NCBI GenBank assembly: GCA_009692555.1
Contig: SHYY01000012.1
Span: 1-59,444 of the forward strand
Direction: 5' to 3'
DNA: 59,444 nucleotides
Source of the DNA: Myxococcales bacterium
GTDB lineage: Bacteria; Myxococcota_A; Polyangia; Palsa-1104; SHYY01
Part shown: positions 24,145 to 34,200 of the stretch, piece by piece
Numbering within the stretch: the stretch's first letter is position 1
Layout of the letters: every line of letters starts with the position of its first letter
Notes under the pieces: model-generated
Seen by the model: the letters and a program-made list of their open reading frames with translations, nothing else
The model's database searches: none
What the model was told of the DNA's origin: nothing
Position numbers and translations under genes: made by a program

Positions 24145-26940
24145 ATGAAGATCCTCGAGCGACGCGTCTATCGCGGCCCCAGCCTCTACGCGCACTTCCC
24201 GGTGATGCGCCTGACCGTCGACATGGAGGCGCTGGAGGCGTGGCCGAGCGGGAAGATCCCCGGCTTCAACGATCGCCTGCTGGCGGCGCTGCCGTCGCTG
24301 GCGGAGCACAGCTGCTCCTTCGGCGTGGCGGGCGGCTTCGTGCGGCGTCTGCGCGAGGAGGAGGGCACCTGGCTCGGCCACGTCCTCGAGCACGTCGCGA
24401 TCGAGCTGCAGCAGCTCGGCGGCGCGCAGGTGAGCTTCGGGAAGACGCGCGGCGCGGGCGTGGACGGGCAGTACCATGTGGTCTTCGAGTACGAGGAGGA
24501 GCGCGTCGGCGAGGCGGCCGCGGAGCTCGGCATGAAGCTCCTCCATCACCTGCTCCCCGACGAGCTGCGGCGCGATCTGGTGGCTCCCGATGCCGAGCCA
24601 TTCGACTTCGCGAAGGAGCTCGAGGGGCTGATCTCGTTCGCGCAGGGGCGGCAGCTCGGCCCGTCGACGCACGCGCTGGTGCGGGCGGCCGAGGCGCGCG
24701 ACATCCCGTGGATGCGCCTGAACGACTACTCGCTGGTGCAGTTCGGGCACGGCAAGTACCAGAAGCGGATCCAGGCGACGGTCACGTCGCAGACCAGCCA
24801 CATCGCCGTCGAGCTGGCGTCGGACAAGGACGAGACCAACAAGATCTTTCGCGCGCTCGGGCTCCCGGTGCCGGAGCAGCGCCTCGCCCGCACCCCCGAC
24901 GAGGCGGTGCGCGCGGCGAGCCGGCTCGGCTATCCGGTGGTGGTGAAGCCGCTCAACGCCAATCACGGGCGCGGCGTGTCGCTCGATCTGCGGGACGCCG
25001 AGCAGGTGCGGGTGGCCTTCGCCGGCGCGCGCGAGCACGCCCGGACGGTCATCGTCGAGACCTACATCACCGGCGAGGATCACCGGATGCTGGTGGTCAA
25101 CGGGGAGCTGATCGCGGTCGCCAAGCGCGTGCCCGGCCACGTGGTGGGCGACGGAGAGCGAACGATCGCCGCGCTGGTCGAGATCGTGAACAGCGATCCC
25201 CGCCGCGGCATCGGCCACGAAAAGATGCTCACCCGGATCGAGTTCGATCCGCAGGCGGATCGCCTGATGGCCGAGAAGGGGGTGACGAAGGAGACCGTGC
25301 TCCCCGCCGGCCAGCGCTTCTACCTCCGCTCCACCGGCAACCTCTCGACGGGCGGGACGGCGATCGACCTCACCGACGCGGTCCACCCCGACAACCGCGA
25401 GATGGCGGTGCGCGCCGCCAAGGCGATCGGCCTCGACGTCGCCGGGATCGACTTCATCACCGCCGACGTGACGCGCTCGTACCGCGAGGTGGGCGGCGGG
25501 ATCTGCGAGGTCAACGCCGCGCCCGGCTTCCGGATGCACGTCGCACCGACGGAGGGCAAGCCGCGCAACGTGGCCGAGCCGGTGATCGACATGCTGTTTC
25601 CGCGCGGCACGCCGAGCCGGATCCCGATCGCCTCGATCACCGGCACCAACGGCAAGACCACCACCGCGCGCATGCTCGCCCACATCGCCAAGATGAGCGG
25701 GAGCGTGGTCGGCCTCGCCACCACCGATGGCGTCTACGTCGACGGTGAGCGCACCGTGGCGGGCGACTACACCGGCCCGCAGGCGGCGCAGATGGTGCTC
25801 CGCGACCCGTCGGTGGACATGGCGGTGCTGGAGACGGCGCGCGGAGGATTGCTGCGCGCCGGGATGGGCTACCGCCACTGCAACGTCGGCGCGGTGCTGA
25901 ACATCGCCGCCGATCACCTCAGCCTGCGCGGGATCGACACCCTCGATCAGCTGGCCGCGGTGAAGCGGATCGTGGTGGAGGTGGCGCGCGATTGCGCGGT
26001 GCTGAACGCCGACGACGTGCGCTGCCTGAAGATGGCCGATCACACGCGGGCGGCGCGGATCGCCTACGTGACGATGAACGCGCGCCACGATCTGGTGCGG
26101 CAGCACATCCGCGCCGGCGGCCTCGCCTGCGTGCTCGAGGAGGGGATCAACGGGCAGATGATCACCCTGTTCGATCGCGGCGCGCACCTGCCGCTCCTGT
26201 GGACCCATTTGATCCCCGCCACCCTCGAGGGGAAGGCGCTCCACAACGTGCAGAACGCGATGTTCGCGGCCACGCTCGGCTTCGCGCTCGGAGTGAAGAC
26301 CGAGAACATCCGCCAGGGACTGCGCACCTTCGATACGACCTATTTCCAGGCGCCGGGTCGTTTGAACGTCTTCGACGGCCACCCGTTCAAGGTGATCCTC
26401 GACTACGGCCACAACCCGGCGGCGGTGCAGGCGATGGCCGATCTCGCGCTGCGCCTGGAGGTGCCGGGCCGCCGCCTCGCGGTGCTAGCCGGTCCGGGCG
26501 ATCGCCGCGACGAGGATTTACGCGAGATCGCGCGCATCGCCGGTCGCACCTTCGATCACCTGATCCTCCGTCGCGACGACGATCGGCGGGGCCGCAGCAG
26601 CGAGGAGGTGCCACGGATGATGGAGGCGGAGCTGCTGGCGAGCGGGTTCCCGGCGGCGCGGATGCAGGTCATCCCCGACGAGCAGGAGGCGATCGAGGCG
26701 GGGCTGAGGATGGCGCGGCGCGGCGATCTGCTGCTGGTGTTCGCGGACCACATCTCGCGCAGCTGGAAGCAGGTGATCTACTTCAAGAGCGAGGGCGGCG
26801 AGGAGCGCGCGGTGGCCGCCGCACCCTCGGTGGCGCGGGTGGTGGAGACGGACGAGAGCTTCCGCGCCGCGCTCGGCGACGGAACGGCGGTGATCCAGGA
26901 CGAACGCGGCGTGCGTCTGGCGCGCGAGACCGACGACTAG
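24145..26940 (+). CDS. cphA: cyanophycin synthetase
   Basis: 931 residues with the three-domain layout of CphA: N domain (~1-200, with EEGTWLGHVLEHVAIELQQL), ATP-grasp domain (~210-480: YPVVVKPLNANHGRGVSLDL, GEDHRMLVVNGELIAVAKRV, EVNAAPGFRMHV) and Mur-ligase domain with P-loop GTNGKTTTAR near 500. DYGHNPAAVQAM and later AGPGDRRDEDL belong to its C-terminal lobe. It adds Asp to the growing poly-Asp backbone and Arg to each side chain, using ATP twice. It starts 8 bases after cphB. A short Ala-rich C-terminal tail follows the ligase domain. All key motifs look intact. Confidence 0.95.
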   Translation: MKILERRVYRGPSLYAHFPVMRLTVDMEALEAWPSGKIPGFNDRLLAALPSLAEHSCSFGVAGGFVRRLREEEGTWLGHVLEHVAIELQQLGGAQVSFGKTRGAGVDGQYHVVFEYEEERVGEAAAELGMKLLHHLLPDELRRDLVAPDAEPFDFAKELEGLISFAQGRQLGPSTHALVRAAEARDIPWMRLNDYSLVQFGHGKYQKRIQATVTSQTSHIAVELASDKDETNKIFRALGLPVPEQRLARTPDEAVRAASRLGYPVVVKPLNANHGRGVSLDLRDAEQVRVAFAGAREHARTVIVETYITGEDHRMLVVNGELIAVAKRVPGHVVGDGERTIAALVEIVNSDPRRGIGHEKMLTRIEFDPQADRLMAEKGVTKETVLPAGQRFYLRSTGNLSTGGTAIDLTDAVHPDNREMAVRAAKAIGLDVAGIDFITADVTRSYREVGGGICEVNAAPGFRMHVAPTEGKPRNVAEPVIDMLFPRGTPSRIPIASITGTNGKTTTARMLAHIAKMSGSVVGLATTDGVYVDGERTVAGDYTGPQAAQMVLRDPSVDMAVLETARGGLLRAGMGYRHCNVGAVLNIAADHLSLRGIDTLDQLAAVKRIVVEVARDCAVLNADDVRCLKMADHTRAARIAYVTMNARHDLVRQHIRAGGLACVLEEGINGQMITLFDRGAHLPLLWTHLIPATLEGKALHNVQNAMFAATLGFALGVKTENIRQGLRTFDTTYFQAPGRLNVFDGHPFKVILDYGHNPAAVQAMADLALRLEVPGRRLAVLAGPGDRRDEDLREIARIAGRTFDHLILRRDDDRRGRSSEEVPRMMEAELLASGFPAARMQVIPDEQEAIEAGLRMARRGDLLLVFADHISRSWKQVIYFKSEGGEERAVAAAPSVARVVETDESFRAALGDGTAVIQDERGVRLARETDD

Positions 26941-26962
26941 TGAACCCGCTCGGAGCGCGACG

Positions 26963-28666
26963 GTGAAGCTCAGCGACTCGCGCCGGCTCACCGGGCCGAA
27001 CCTGCTCACCCGCGGCCCGGCGGCGCTGGTCGAGGTGGTGCTCGATCCCGGCGAATCATCGGATGCTGCCGTCGCTGCGTGGCGCACCGAGGTGGAGCGC
27101 TTGCATGGCGCGCTCGGCCTCCCGGTCCCCGCGATCGCGATCCGCATCTGGCCGGGCGGCGCCGCGTGCGCCCTCCCCGGCGCGATCGACGAGCTGCTCG
27201 CGCTCACGCTGGTCAACGACTTCGCGATCGAGAGCGCCGTCGAGATCCTCGCCGGCCGCCCTCCCCTTCCCCTCGACGCCGCGCGCACCGCGATCGCCCT
27301 CGAGCTGGCCCGGAGCCGGAACCCGTCCCTGCTCGCGCTGCAGGCCGAGGCGAGCCGCCGCGGGCTCCCGTTCCTGTGGGACGACGAACTTGTCTCCGTC
27401 GGTGCGGGCCAGTTTTCGCGCGATTGGCCGATCCGCGAGATCCCGCCGTGCGAGGCGATTCCGTGGGCGGAGCTCGGCACGATCCCGATCGCGCTGATCA
27501 CCGGCACCAACGGCAAGACCACCTCCTCGCGCCTGCTCGCGCGCATCGTGCGCTCCGCCGGCCTCGTCGCCGGGAGCACCTCCACCGAAGGGGTGACGAT
27601 CGGCGACCGGGTGATCGAGGCGGGCGACTGGACCGGGCCCGACGCCGCCCGCCTCGTGCTGCGCCGCCCCGACGTGGAGGTCGCCGTGCTCGAGACCGCG
27701 CGCGGCGGCATCCTCCGTCGCGGGCTCGCCGTGGACGCCTGCGACGGAGCGCTGATCACCAACGTCGGGAGCGATCACTTCGGCCCCTACGGCGTGGGCG
27801 ATCTCGCGACGATGGCGCGCACCAAGGCGGTGATCGGATCGGTCGTCCGCCCCGGCGGGCGCGTGGTGCTGAACGGCGACGACGCGATCCTGGTGGCGCT
27901 CGCCAGGACATTCCAGGCGGAGGTGGTGCTCTTCTCGACCGATGCGGCCTCCCCGTCGGTGGTGGCCCATCGCGGGCGCGGCGGCGAGGCCTGGATCGTG
28001 CGCGATGGAGCCTTGGTCCAGGCGCGCGGCGAGGTCGAGTTGGCGCTCCTCCCGGTCGTCGAGATCCCGATCACATTCGGCGGCGCGGCGCGCTACAACG
28101 TCGAGAACGCGCTTGGCGTGGCGGCCCTCGCCACCGGCCTCGGGCTTCCTCGCGCGGCGATCGCAGCGGGCCTCCGTTCGTTCGCCTCCGGAGCCACCGA
28201 CAATCCCGGGCGCGGCAACCTGTTCGACGTCGCCGGCGTGCGCGTGCTGGTCGATTTCGGCCACAACCGGGAGGCGGTGCGGGGCGTGCTCGCGCTGGTG
28301 GATCGCCTGCGCGAAGGGCGCGGCCGTCTGACCGTGGTCACCGGCGCCGCCGGCGACCGCAGCGACGAGGACTTCCGTGACGTCGCCCGCGAGATCCACG
28401 CCCACGCCCCACACCGCGTGCTGCTCCGCGACCTCCCCGACTACCTGCGCGGCCGCGAGCCTGGCGTGGTCCCCGCGATCTTCCGCGCCGAGCTCCTGCG
28501 CCTCGGAATGGCAGCCTCCGCGATCGCGATCGCGGTGAGCGAGGCCGAGGCGCTGGGCCGCGCCCTCGACGAAGCCGAGCCCGACGACTTCATCGCGCTC
28601 CTGGTCCACCTCGACACCGACGCTGTGGCCGCCCTCCTCTCGGCCCGCGGCGCCCGCCCGCGGTGA
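26963..28666 (+). CDS. CphA-related Mur-ligase protein lacking the ATP-grasp domain
   Basis: 567 residues. A ~175-residue N-terminal domain (TGPNLLTRGPAALVEVVLDP onward) resembles the start of CphA only loosely. It is followed by a complete Mur-ligase domain: GTNGKTTSSRLL near 179, VLETARGGILRRGLAVD, NVGSDHFGPYG, VLVDFGHNREAVRG and GDRSDEDFRDVA. Motif for motif it parallels the M domain of the adjacent CphA. There is no ATP-grasp half, so it cannot make cyanophycin alone, and it is not the CphA2 layout as I know it. It could add amino acids to cyanophycin or to a related isopeptide, or form a complex with CphA. It starts 22 bases after cphA. Confidence 0.8.
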   Translation: MKLSDSRRLTGPNLLTRGPAALVEVVLDPGESSDAAVAAWRTEVERLHGALGLPVPAIAIRIWPGGAACALPGAIDELLALTLVNDFAIESAVEILAGRPPLPLDAARTAIALELARSRNPSLLALQAEASRRGLPFLWDDELVSVGAGQFSRDWPIREIPPCEAIPWAELGTIPIALITGTNGKTTSSRLLARIVRSAGLVAGSTSTEGVTIGDRVIEAGDWTGPDAARLVLRRPDVEVAVLETARGGILRRGLAVDACDGALITNVGSDHFGPYGVGDLATMARTKAVIGSVVRPGGRVVLNGDDAILVALARTFQAEVVLFSTDAASPSVVAHRGRGGEAWIVRDGALVQARGEVELALLPVVEIPITFGGAARYNVENALGVAALATGLGLPRAAIAAGLRSFASGATDNPGRGNLFDVAGVRVLVDFGHNREAVRGVLALVDRLREGRGRLTVVTGAAGDRSDEDFRDVAREIHAHAPHRVLLRDLPDYLRGREPGVVPAIFRAELLRLGMAASAIAIAVSEAEALGRALDEAEPDDFIALLVHLDTDAVAALLSARGARPR

Positions 28667-28682
28667 AGGAATTGCTCCAGTC

Positions 28683-30520
28683 TCAAACCAGCTGGACGGC
28701 GCAGTCGACTCCGGCGTGCCCGCCCATGACCGGCATCGCGTAGTTCGTCCAGTTGGGGTTCTGGCTCAGCGACGTGATCCCGTTCATCGTCTCGACCTTG
28801 GTGTCGTAGTAGTAGATCGCCTGCTGGTCCGCCGTGCCACCGACGTCGTAGCTCATCCCCGCCTGGAGCAGGTAGGCCGGAAACGGGTCCGATTTCATCC
28901 ACCCCGAACCGGACGCGAACTGCTTGGGGGGCGAAAAGTAGACGAGGACGTGGGCGGGGTGGGTCCAGATCATGAACTTGATGTTGGTCGGGAGGGTGAT
29001 GTTCACATTGATCGCGATCGCGACGACATTGGCGTTCTGGTTGGCGGTGAGCAGCGTCCCGCACGGGCTGCCCGCGCCGCGGCTGGTCGATCCGGTCTGG
29101 AGCGGCATGCTGTCGAAGAACGGCGTCGCCGGTACGTCGGTGCAGGCCCCGTTGACGCAGTTCATCTTGTTCATCGGGCAGGCGATCCCGCGGCCGTTGC
29201 AGTTCTTGGCGTCGCTGGTGGGCTTGGTCTCGCAGCCGTCCTGCGCGTTGCCGTTGCAGTCGCCGAAGCCCTGCAGGCAGGCGTCGAGCATGCACAGGTT
29301 GCTGACGCAGGAGGATTTCGCGTTCGGGAACATGCACTGCTGGCACGTGCAGCCGCCGTTGATGCACACCAGACCCTGCGCGCACGCCTTCCCGCAGGCG
29401 CCGCAGTTGGCCACGTCGGCGGAGAGCGGCCGCTCGCAGCCGTTGGCGGGCTGGCCGTCGCAGTCGCCGAAGCCCTGCACGCAGGCGCGGAGCGCGCACA
29501 GGTTGTTCACGCACGCCGATAGCGCGTTCGGGAAGTTGCAGGGCGGGCAGGTGCAGGCGCCGTCGATGCACACCTGGTTTTGCGCGCAGGATTTGCCGCA
29601 GCCGCCGCGGTGGGCCTTGTCGGTGGCGATCGACACCTCGCAGCCGTCCTTGACCGTGGCGTTGCAGTCGGCGTAGCCGGCGTCGCACTGGGTCAGCGGG
29701 CAGGCGGCGAGCACGCGCTGGTTCTTGCCGTGGAGGACCGCCGCGCACACCTTCCCGCAGGCGCCGCAGTTCTTGAGATCGTCGAGGACGCTGACCTCGC
29801 ATCCGTCCTTCGCGTCGCCGTTGCAGTCGTCCCAGCCGAACTCGCACGCCGCCATGTAGCAGCCGTCGGCGCAGGCGGCCACCGCGCAGGGAATAGCGCA
29901 CACCATGCCGCAGCCGGCGCAGTGGGCGATGTCGACGTGCAGGTTGGCCTCGCAGCCATCGGCACCGTTCTTGTTGCAGTCGCCCCACCCCGCGTGGCAG
30001 GCGCCGATCACGCAGCGGCCGTCGCTGCAGGTAGCGCTGGCGTGGTTGCCCGAGCATGCGGTGCCGCACTTGCCGCAGTTCTGCGGGTCGCTGACCGTGT
30101 CGGCGCACGTCCCCTGGCAGCACCGGCCTGCTCCGCCCCCACAGCGCGCGTCGTCGCTGCAGCCGGGGACGCAGGCCGCGCCGTTGTCCCCTTGCCCCCC
30201 TTGCCCCCCCTTGCTAAGGCGCGATTCCGCGCTGGCGAGGTTCAGCCGCCCGGGGGTGCGCCGTCGAGAGCGGATCCATCCGCGGTGGACGCATCCCCCG
30301 CACCGGCATCGGTCGCTGCGTCGTCCTTCGCCGGTGCGGCATCCGAGGCGGCGGCGCCGTCGGTGAGCGCCGGTCCGTCGGCGAGGCCGCTGGCGTCGAA
30401 TTGCGGTGGGGCGCTCGTTGCGATCGCGGGCGGGGGGCTGTACTGCGCGAAGTCGCAGGCGCCCGGCGCGAGCGCAAGAGCCACGGCGGCGACCACGACC
30501 AGCAGGCGGGCAGTCCTCAT
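28683..30520 (-). pseudogene. Cys-rich repeat lipoprotein, frameshifted in a poly-C tract
   Basis: ATG 30520 (GGAG upstream) gives a lipoprotein signal (LLVVVAAVALALAPGAC) and an Asp/Ala/Gly-rich linker that meets a TGA at 30242. In the next frame the protein continues into a cysteine-rich region (CVPGCSDDARCGGGAGRCC, then NCGKCGTAC) and repeats of the form DCNGNAQDGCE-x(8-15)-CGACGKAC down to ~29150. A non-Cys C-terminal domain of ~150 residues follows (LPTNIKFMIWTHPAHVLVYF), ending at 28683. One extra C in the C5 run at 30252-30256 would join the parts. The neighbouring 36208-39372 gene has the same signal-linker-Cys layout, supporting one original gene. A GTG start at 30011 would give an unsecreted product. 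Confidence 0.7.
30187..30217. repeat. C-run / TTG minisatellite
   Basis: Three runs of C (4, 6 and 7 bases) alternate with TTG and end with CTAAGG. The pattern looks like a short intergenic repeat, but it lies inside the frameshifted Cys-rich lipoprotein gene, where it is read as KGGQGGQGDN. Long C runs of this kind are prone to slippage. Confidence 0.55.
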
Positions 30521-30597
30521 CGGCTCTCCTCGGCCCATCCCAGGAGTCGCGTGTGGGCGCCGGCGGGCTTTGACTGGCGGTGCCCTTCGCGGGAGGG

Positions 30598-30622
30598 AAA
30601 GGAACCCTCTCAGGGTTCCTTT
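30598..30622 (-). terminator. strong hairpin terminator after the beta-barrel gene
   Basis: AAAGGAACCCT and AGGGTTCCTTT form a perfect 11-bp stem around a 3-base loop. On the minus strand it begins at the TGA stop of the 30622-31269 gene and ends in TTT. It separates that transcription unit from the Cys-rich lipoprotein gene downstream. Confidence 0.75.
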
Positions 30623-31269
30623 CATAGCAGGAACAGCGTGTAGCCCAGCGCCGCGGCCAGGCTGGCGGTGTTGTCGTCGCCGGTGATCAGGTGGTGGACC
30701 GGCGTGTATTCGTACTGCAGCTCGATCACCACTGCCCCCGGCCCGAGGCGCAGCCCCCCGCCGAGGCGGAGCAGCAGCCCGAGGCGTGTCGAGTCCTCGC
30801 TGTTCTCGCCGAGGTCGGCGCCGCCCGAGGTGGCTGTGACAATGTGCCTCGTGAGATGCACCTTCGCCCCCACGCCGCCGTAGAGGAGGATCCACTGCCC
30901 GATCGGCTGCTGGAACTTCGCCCCGACGGTGAGCCCGAGATCGCGCTCGGTGAGCTGCCACGAGGCCATCCCGGAGGCGAGGCGCGGATCGCTCCGCGTC
31001 CCCGACGCGCCCGGCTGGGTGTAGCTGACCTCTCCGAAGATCCCCAGGCGGCGCCCGAGGAAGGGGAGCTGCCAGCCGAGCTCGAGCTCGACGAGGAAGG
31101 TGCTCCCGAGCTTGTTGAACGCGCCCGGGAACGATCCGCCGACGCGCGCCCCGACGACGAGCGGCCCGAGCGGTTTCGGTGGGGCCGGCTTCACCACCTC
31201 CGGCTCGGCGAACGCCGGCGCGCCGCCGAAGAGGAGAGCGAGAGTGAGCAGTCGGGTCGCGCAGCGCAT
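30622..31269 (-). CDS. small outer-membrane beta-barrel protein
   Basis: 215 residues from ATG 31269 (GGAG upstream). Signal peptide MRCATRLLTLALLFGGAPAFA, a Pro/Lys linker, then strands of alternating hydrophobic residues with glycine-rich turns (GARVGGSFPGAFNKLGSTFL, ILLYGGVGAKVHLT, LGLLLRLGGGLRLGPGAVVI) ending in LGYTLFLL. Eight strands are plausible, as in OmpA/OmpW-type barrels; no named family recognised. It starts 8 bases after the stop of the large IPT-repeat lipoprotein, so both are probably one operon. Confidence 0.7.
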   Translation of the reverse strand: MRCATRLLTLALLFGGAPAFAEPEVVKPAPPKPLGPLVVGARVGGSFPGAFNKLGSTFLVELELGWQLPFLGRRLGIFGEVSYTQPGASGTRSDPRLASGMASWQLTERDLGLTVGAKFQQPIGQWILLYGGVGAKVHLTRHIVTATSGGADLGENSEDSTRLGLLLRLGGGLRLGPGAVVIELQYEYTPVHHLITGDDNTASLAAALGYTLFLL

Positions 31270-31277
31270 CGTGTCTC

Positions 31278-34200
31278 CTACCAGATCGTGGATTCGGTCT
31301 TGACGCTCGCCGCTTCGCCCGGCACCTGCCCGCCGACGATGAAGAGGAAGCCGCTCACCACCACCCCGGCGGTGAGGTAGCGCGCGGTCGCCAGCGAGGT
31401 CGAGTTGGGCCAGTTCTTCACCTGGGGCGGAATGTCGAGCTGCCCCTGGATCGCGCTCGCGTCGGGCATCGCGCCGCCGCCGCCCAGCGCGAACAGGAAG
31501 CCGTTCACCGCCACCGCCGCGTAGCCGGCGCGGTTCCCCATCTGCTTGCCGAGCACGGTGAAGTTCGAGAGCGCGCCGTTCGCCATCACCTGCGCGCCGT
31601 CGATGTTGGGGTTCGCGCCGCCCCCCGCCAGGCCCGAGCCCGCCCACACCCAGCTCTGGTTGCCGACGGGGAGCGAGAAGCCGCCGGTCTGCCAGCGCGC
31701 CGTCCCGATCCCGCCACCCGGCTGCGTCCACGTCGAGAGCGCGTGCGTGCCATCGTTCTGCTCGGTCACCTTCAGGTACTCGTAGCTCGCCACCAGCGAC
31801 GGATTGGCGCTGCTCCCCGAGTTCCCGGAAATAGCGTAGATGTAGGTAACGTTGGATTGCGCAAGATCGGCCGCGCTGGTCACCGCCGCACCCATGCGCG
31901 CCGTGCTAAGCGACGCCACCGCGACCCACACCCCGGTCGAGCCCGGCGGCAGCGGCGGGACGGTCGCGTTCCCGAGCAGGATCGGCGTCGCACCCGCATC
32001 GGTGAAGGCGAGCGCGTTGGCCGGGATGTTCTCCGCGATCAGGACCTCGCTCCCCGAGGCCTGGTTCGGCAGCGCGCTGCGGTAGACGCGGTAGGTCGCG
32101 GCGCCAGCGACGGGGGTCCAGGTGAGGGTGACCTGCGCCAGCTCGACGAGGACCGGGAGCTGGATCACGAACTCGTCGGAGGCGAGCCCCTCGCCGCCGG
32201 GATTGAACGGATCGTTTTGCGCCATCACCGGCGCGATGCGGTAGTACCACCCGCCCCCGCCCAGCCCCTTGCCGCCGCCCGGGACGATGTCCACGTCGGC
32301 GATCACCGGGACGTTGAGCGGGTCGAGGACGAACGCGCGCTCGACGGTGGTCTTCGCGCCCGCGCCGTCGGAGCCGCCAACCACGTAGAGCGCCCGACCG
32401 ACCGCCGCCGCCCCGGTGAAGGTGTGCGGCTTGGCGAGCTTGTAGGGGAGCGTGACCCACGGGCTCAGCTTGCCGAACACGTCGACCGGCGCCGCCTCGA
32501 CCGTGCTGAGCGCGCTCGCCTCGCTCCCCTTGTCGCCGCCCAGGGCGTAGAGGAAGCGCGCGGTGGGGGTGGCCTGCACCGACGCCACCGCCAGCGCCCG
32601 CCGCCCGGTGACGAGCAGCGCCCCGTCCTGGAAATTGCCGAGCTTCAGGGACGGGTTGCTCACCACCAGCGAGGAGAAATCGAAGAAGGCGCTGTCCGGG
32701 TTGGTGACGCGCACGACGCACGCGCCGCTGCCCGCGAAGGTGGTGGTGATCGGGATGCACTGCGGGCCCGGGTTGCAGTTGCCGAGCGCGCCCGCCATCA
32801 GCGCGGGCGAGTTCACCGGCGTCCCCACCTGATCGACGCAGCGGAGGGTGACCACCGCGCCGTTGGCGAAGTTCTTCCCCGACACGTTGAAGGTCACCGG
32901 CTGGGAGGTCTGCACCGCCCCGGGAAGCACGTTCAGTACCACCGGCGTCGCGCTCCCGGTGACGGTGAAGGCGGCCTGCGCCACCCCGACCGTGCCGTCG
33001 GGGTTGACCACGATCAGGTCGTACTTGCCGGGGGTGAGCTCGGGGCTGAGCTGCGGCACCACCCCGGTCAGGGTGCTCGGCCCGAGGTAGGCCACCGACG
33101 CGAGCGCGGTCGCCGGGTTGTTCCCGCCGCCCACCGGATTGAGGTAGGCGCGCGGCGTGGCCAAGAAAGCGCCGGCGCCCGGCGATGAGATGGTCACCGC
33201 GGTGCTCGCCTTGTTGTAGCCGAAGGGCGGCGCCACCGTCGGTGCGAAGGCGATCTTGCTGACCACCTTCAGCCCCTTGCCGAGGATCGCCGGGCAGGTG
33301 GTCTGATCGCGCACGACGACGTCGTAGGCCCCCTCGGGGATGCCCTTCGGGACCACCGCAGTCGCGCGATTCACGTTTTTCTGCGAAACCACGAAATTCA
33401 GCGGAACCGTGTTATTTCCCAGGACCAGCGAAACCGTCTTCATCGGCGGGACGATGTTGGCAGCGTAGACGGTGACCGTCGTGCCGATCCCGTTCCACAC
33501 CACCGGCGGGTCGACGAAGAACACCACCGGGCCGGGGGTGACCGTGACCGCCTTGGCGAGCGTCGAGCTGCAGCCGTTGGAGACGGTGAGGTCGTAGGGG
33601 CCGCCCGGCTTCAGGCCCGCCTCGAAGGTGGCCTTGAGGGTGCCCGGATCGGGCGATTCCACCTTGGTCGCGGCCACCCCGCCGAGGGTGACGGTGTTGC
33701 CGGGAGAGAATCCGCTCCCGGCAAGGGTCAGCGTGTCGCCGCCCGCGCAGATCTTCTTCGGATTGACGTCGGCGATGGTCGGCGGCCCGGTGCCGGTGAC
33801 CGTGACCTTGTCCATGGACGTGCAGGCGGCGGGAGCGGGGTTCAGCACCGTCGCCGTGTAGACCGCGCCGTCGGCGAAGCTGCCCTTGGGCACGGGCACG
33901 GTGAGAGTGGCGCAGAGCTGGGCCATCTCGACCACGCCGACCAGCGGCTGGCAGTTCGAGGCAGCGATGCCGTTCTGGATCACCAGCGCCTTACCGTTGC
34001 CGTCGGTGAAGGTGACCGATGGCACGCCGTTCCCGACGGTGAGGAAGCTGGAGCCGCTGACGATCAGGGTGACGTCGCTTTGCAGGGTGCAGACCAGCGA
34101 CGGCTTCACCGCGTCGACCTTCGGCGGCGGGATCGCCAGCATGTTGATCGGCCCGCTGGCGCAGCCGACGGTGAGCGGGTTCTGCACCGCCGCCTGGAGC

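Noticed and set aside
23965..26412. 815-codon open frame antisense to cphA
   Set aside because: Arg/His/Gly/Ala-rich with no domain; a GC-rich shadow of the well-supported cyanophycin synthetase gene.
26963..28666. Calling the fourth cyanophycin gene CphA2
   Set aside because: CphA2 as I know it keeps an ATP-grasp part; this protein has none, so only a descriptive name is given.
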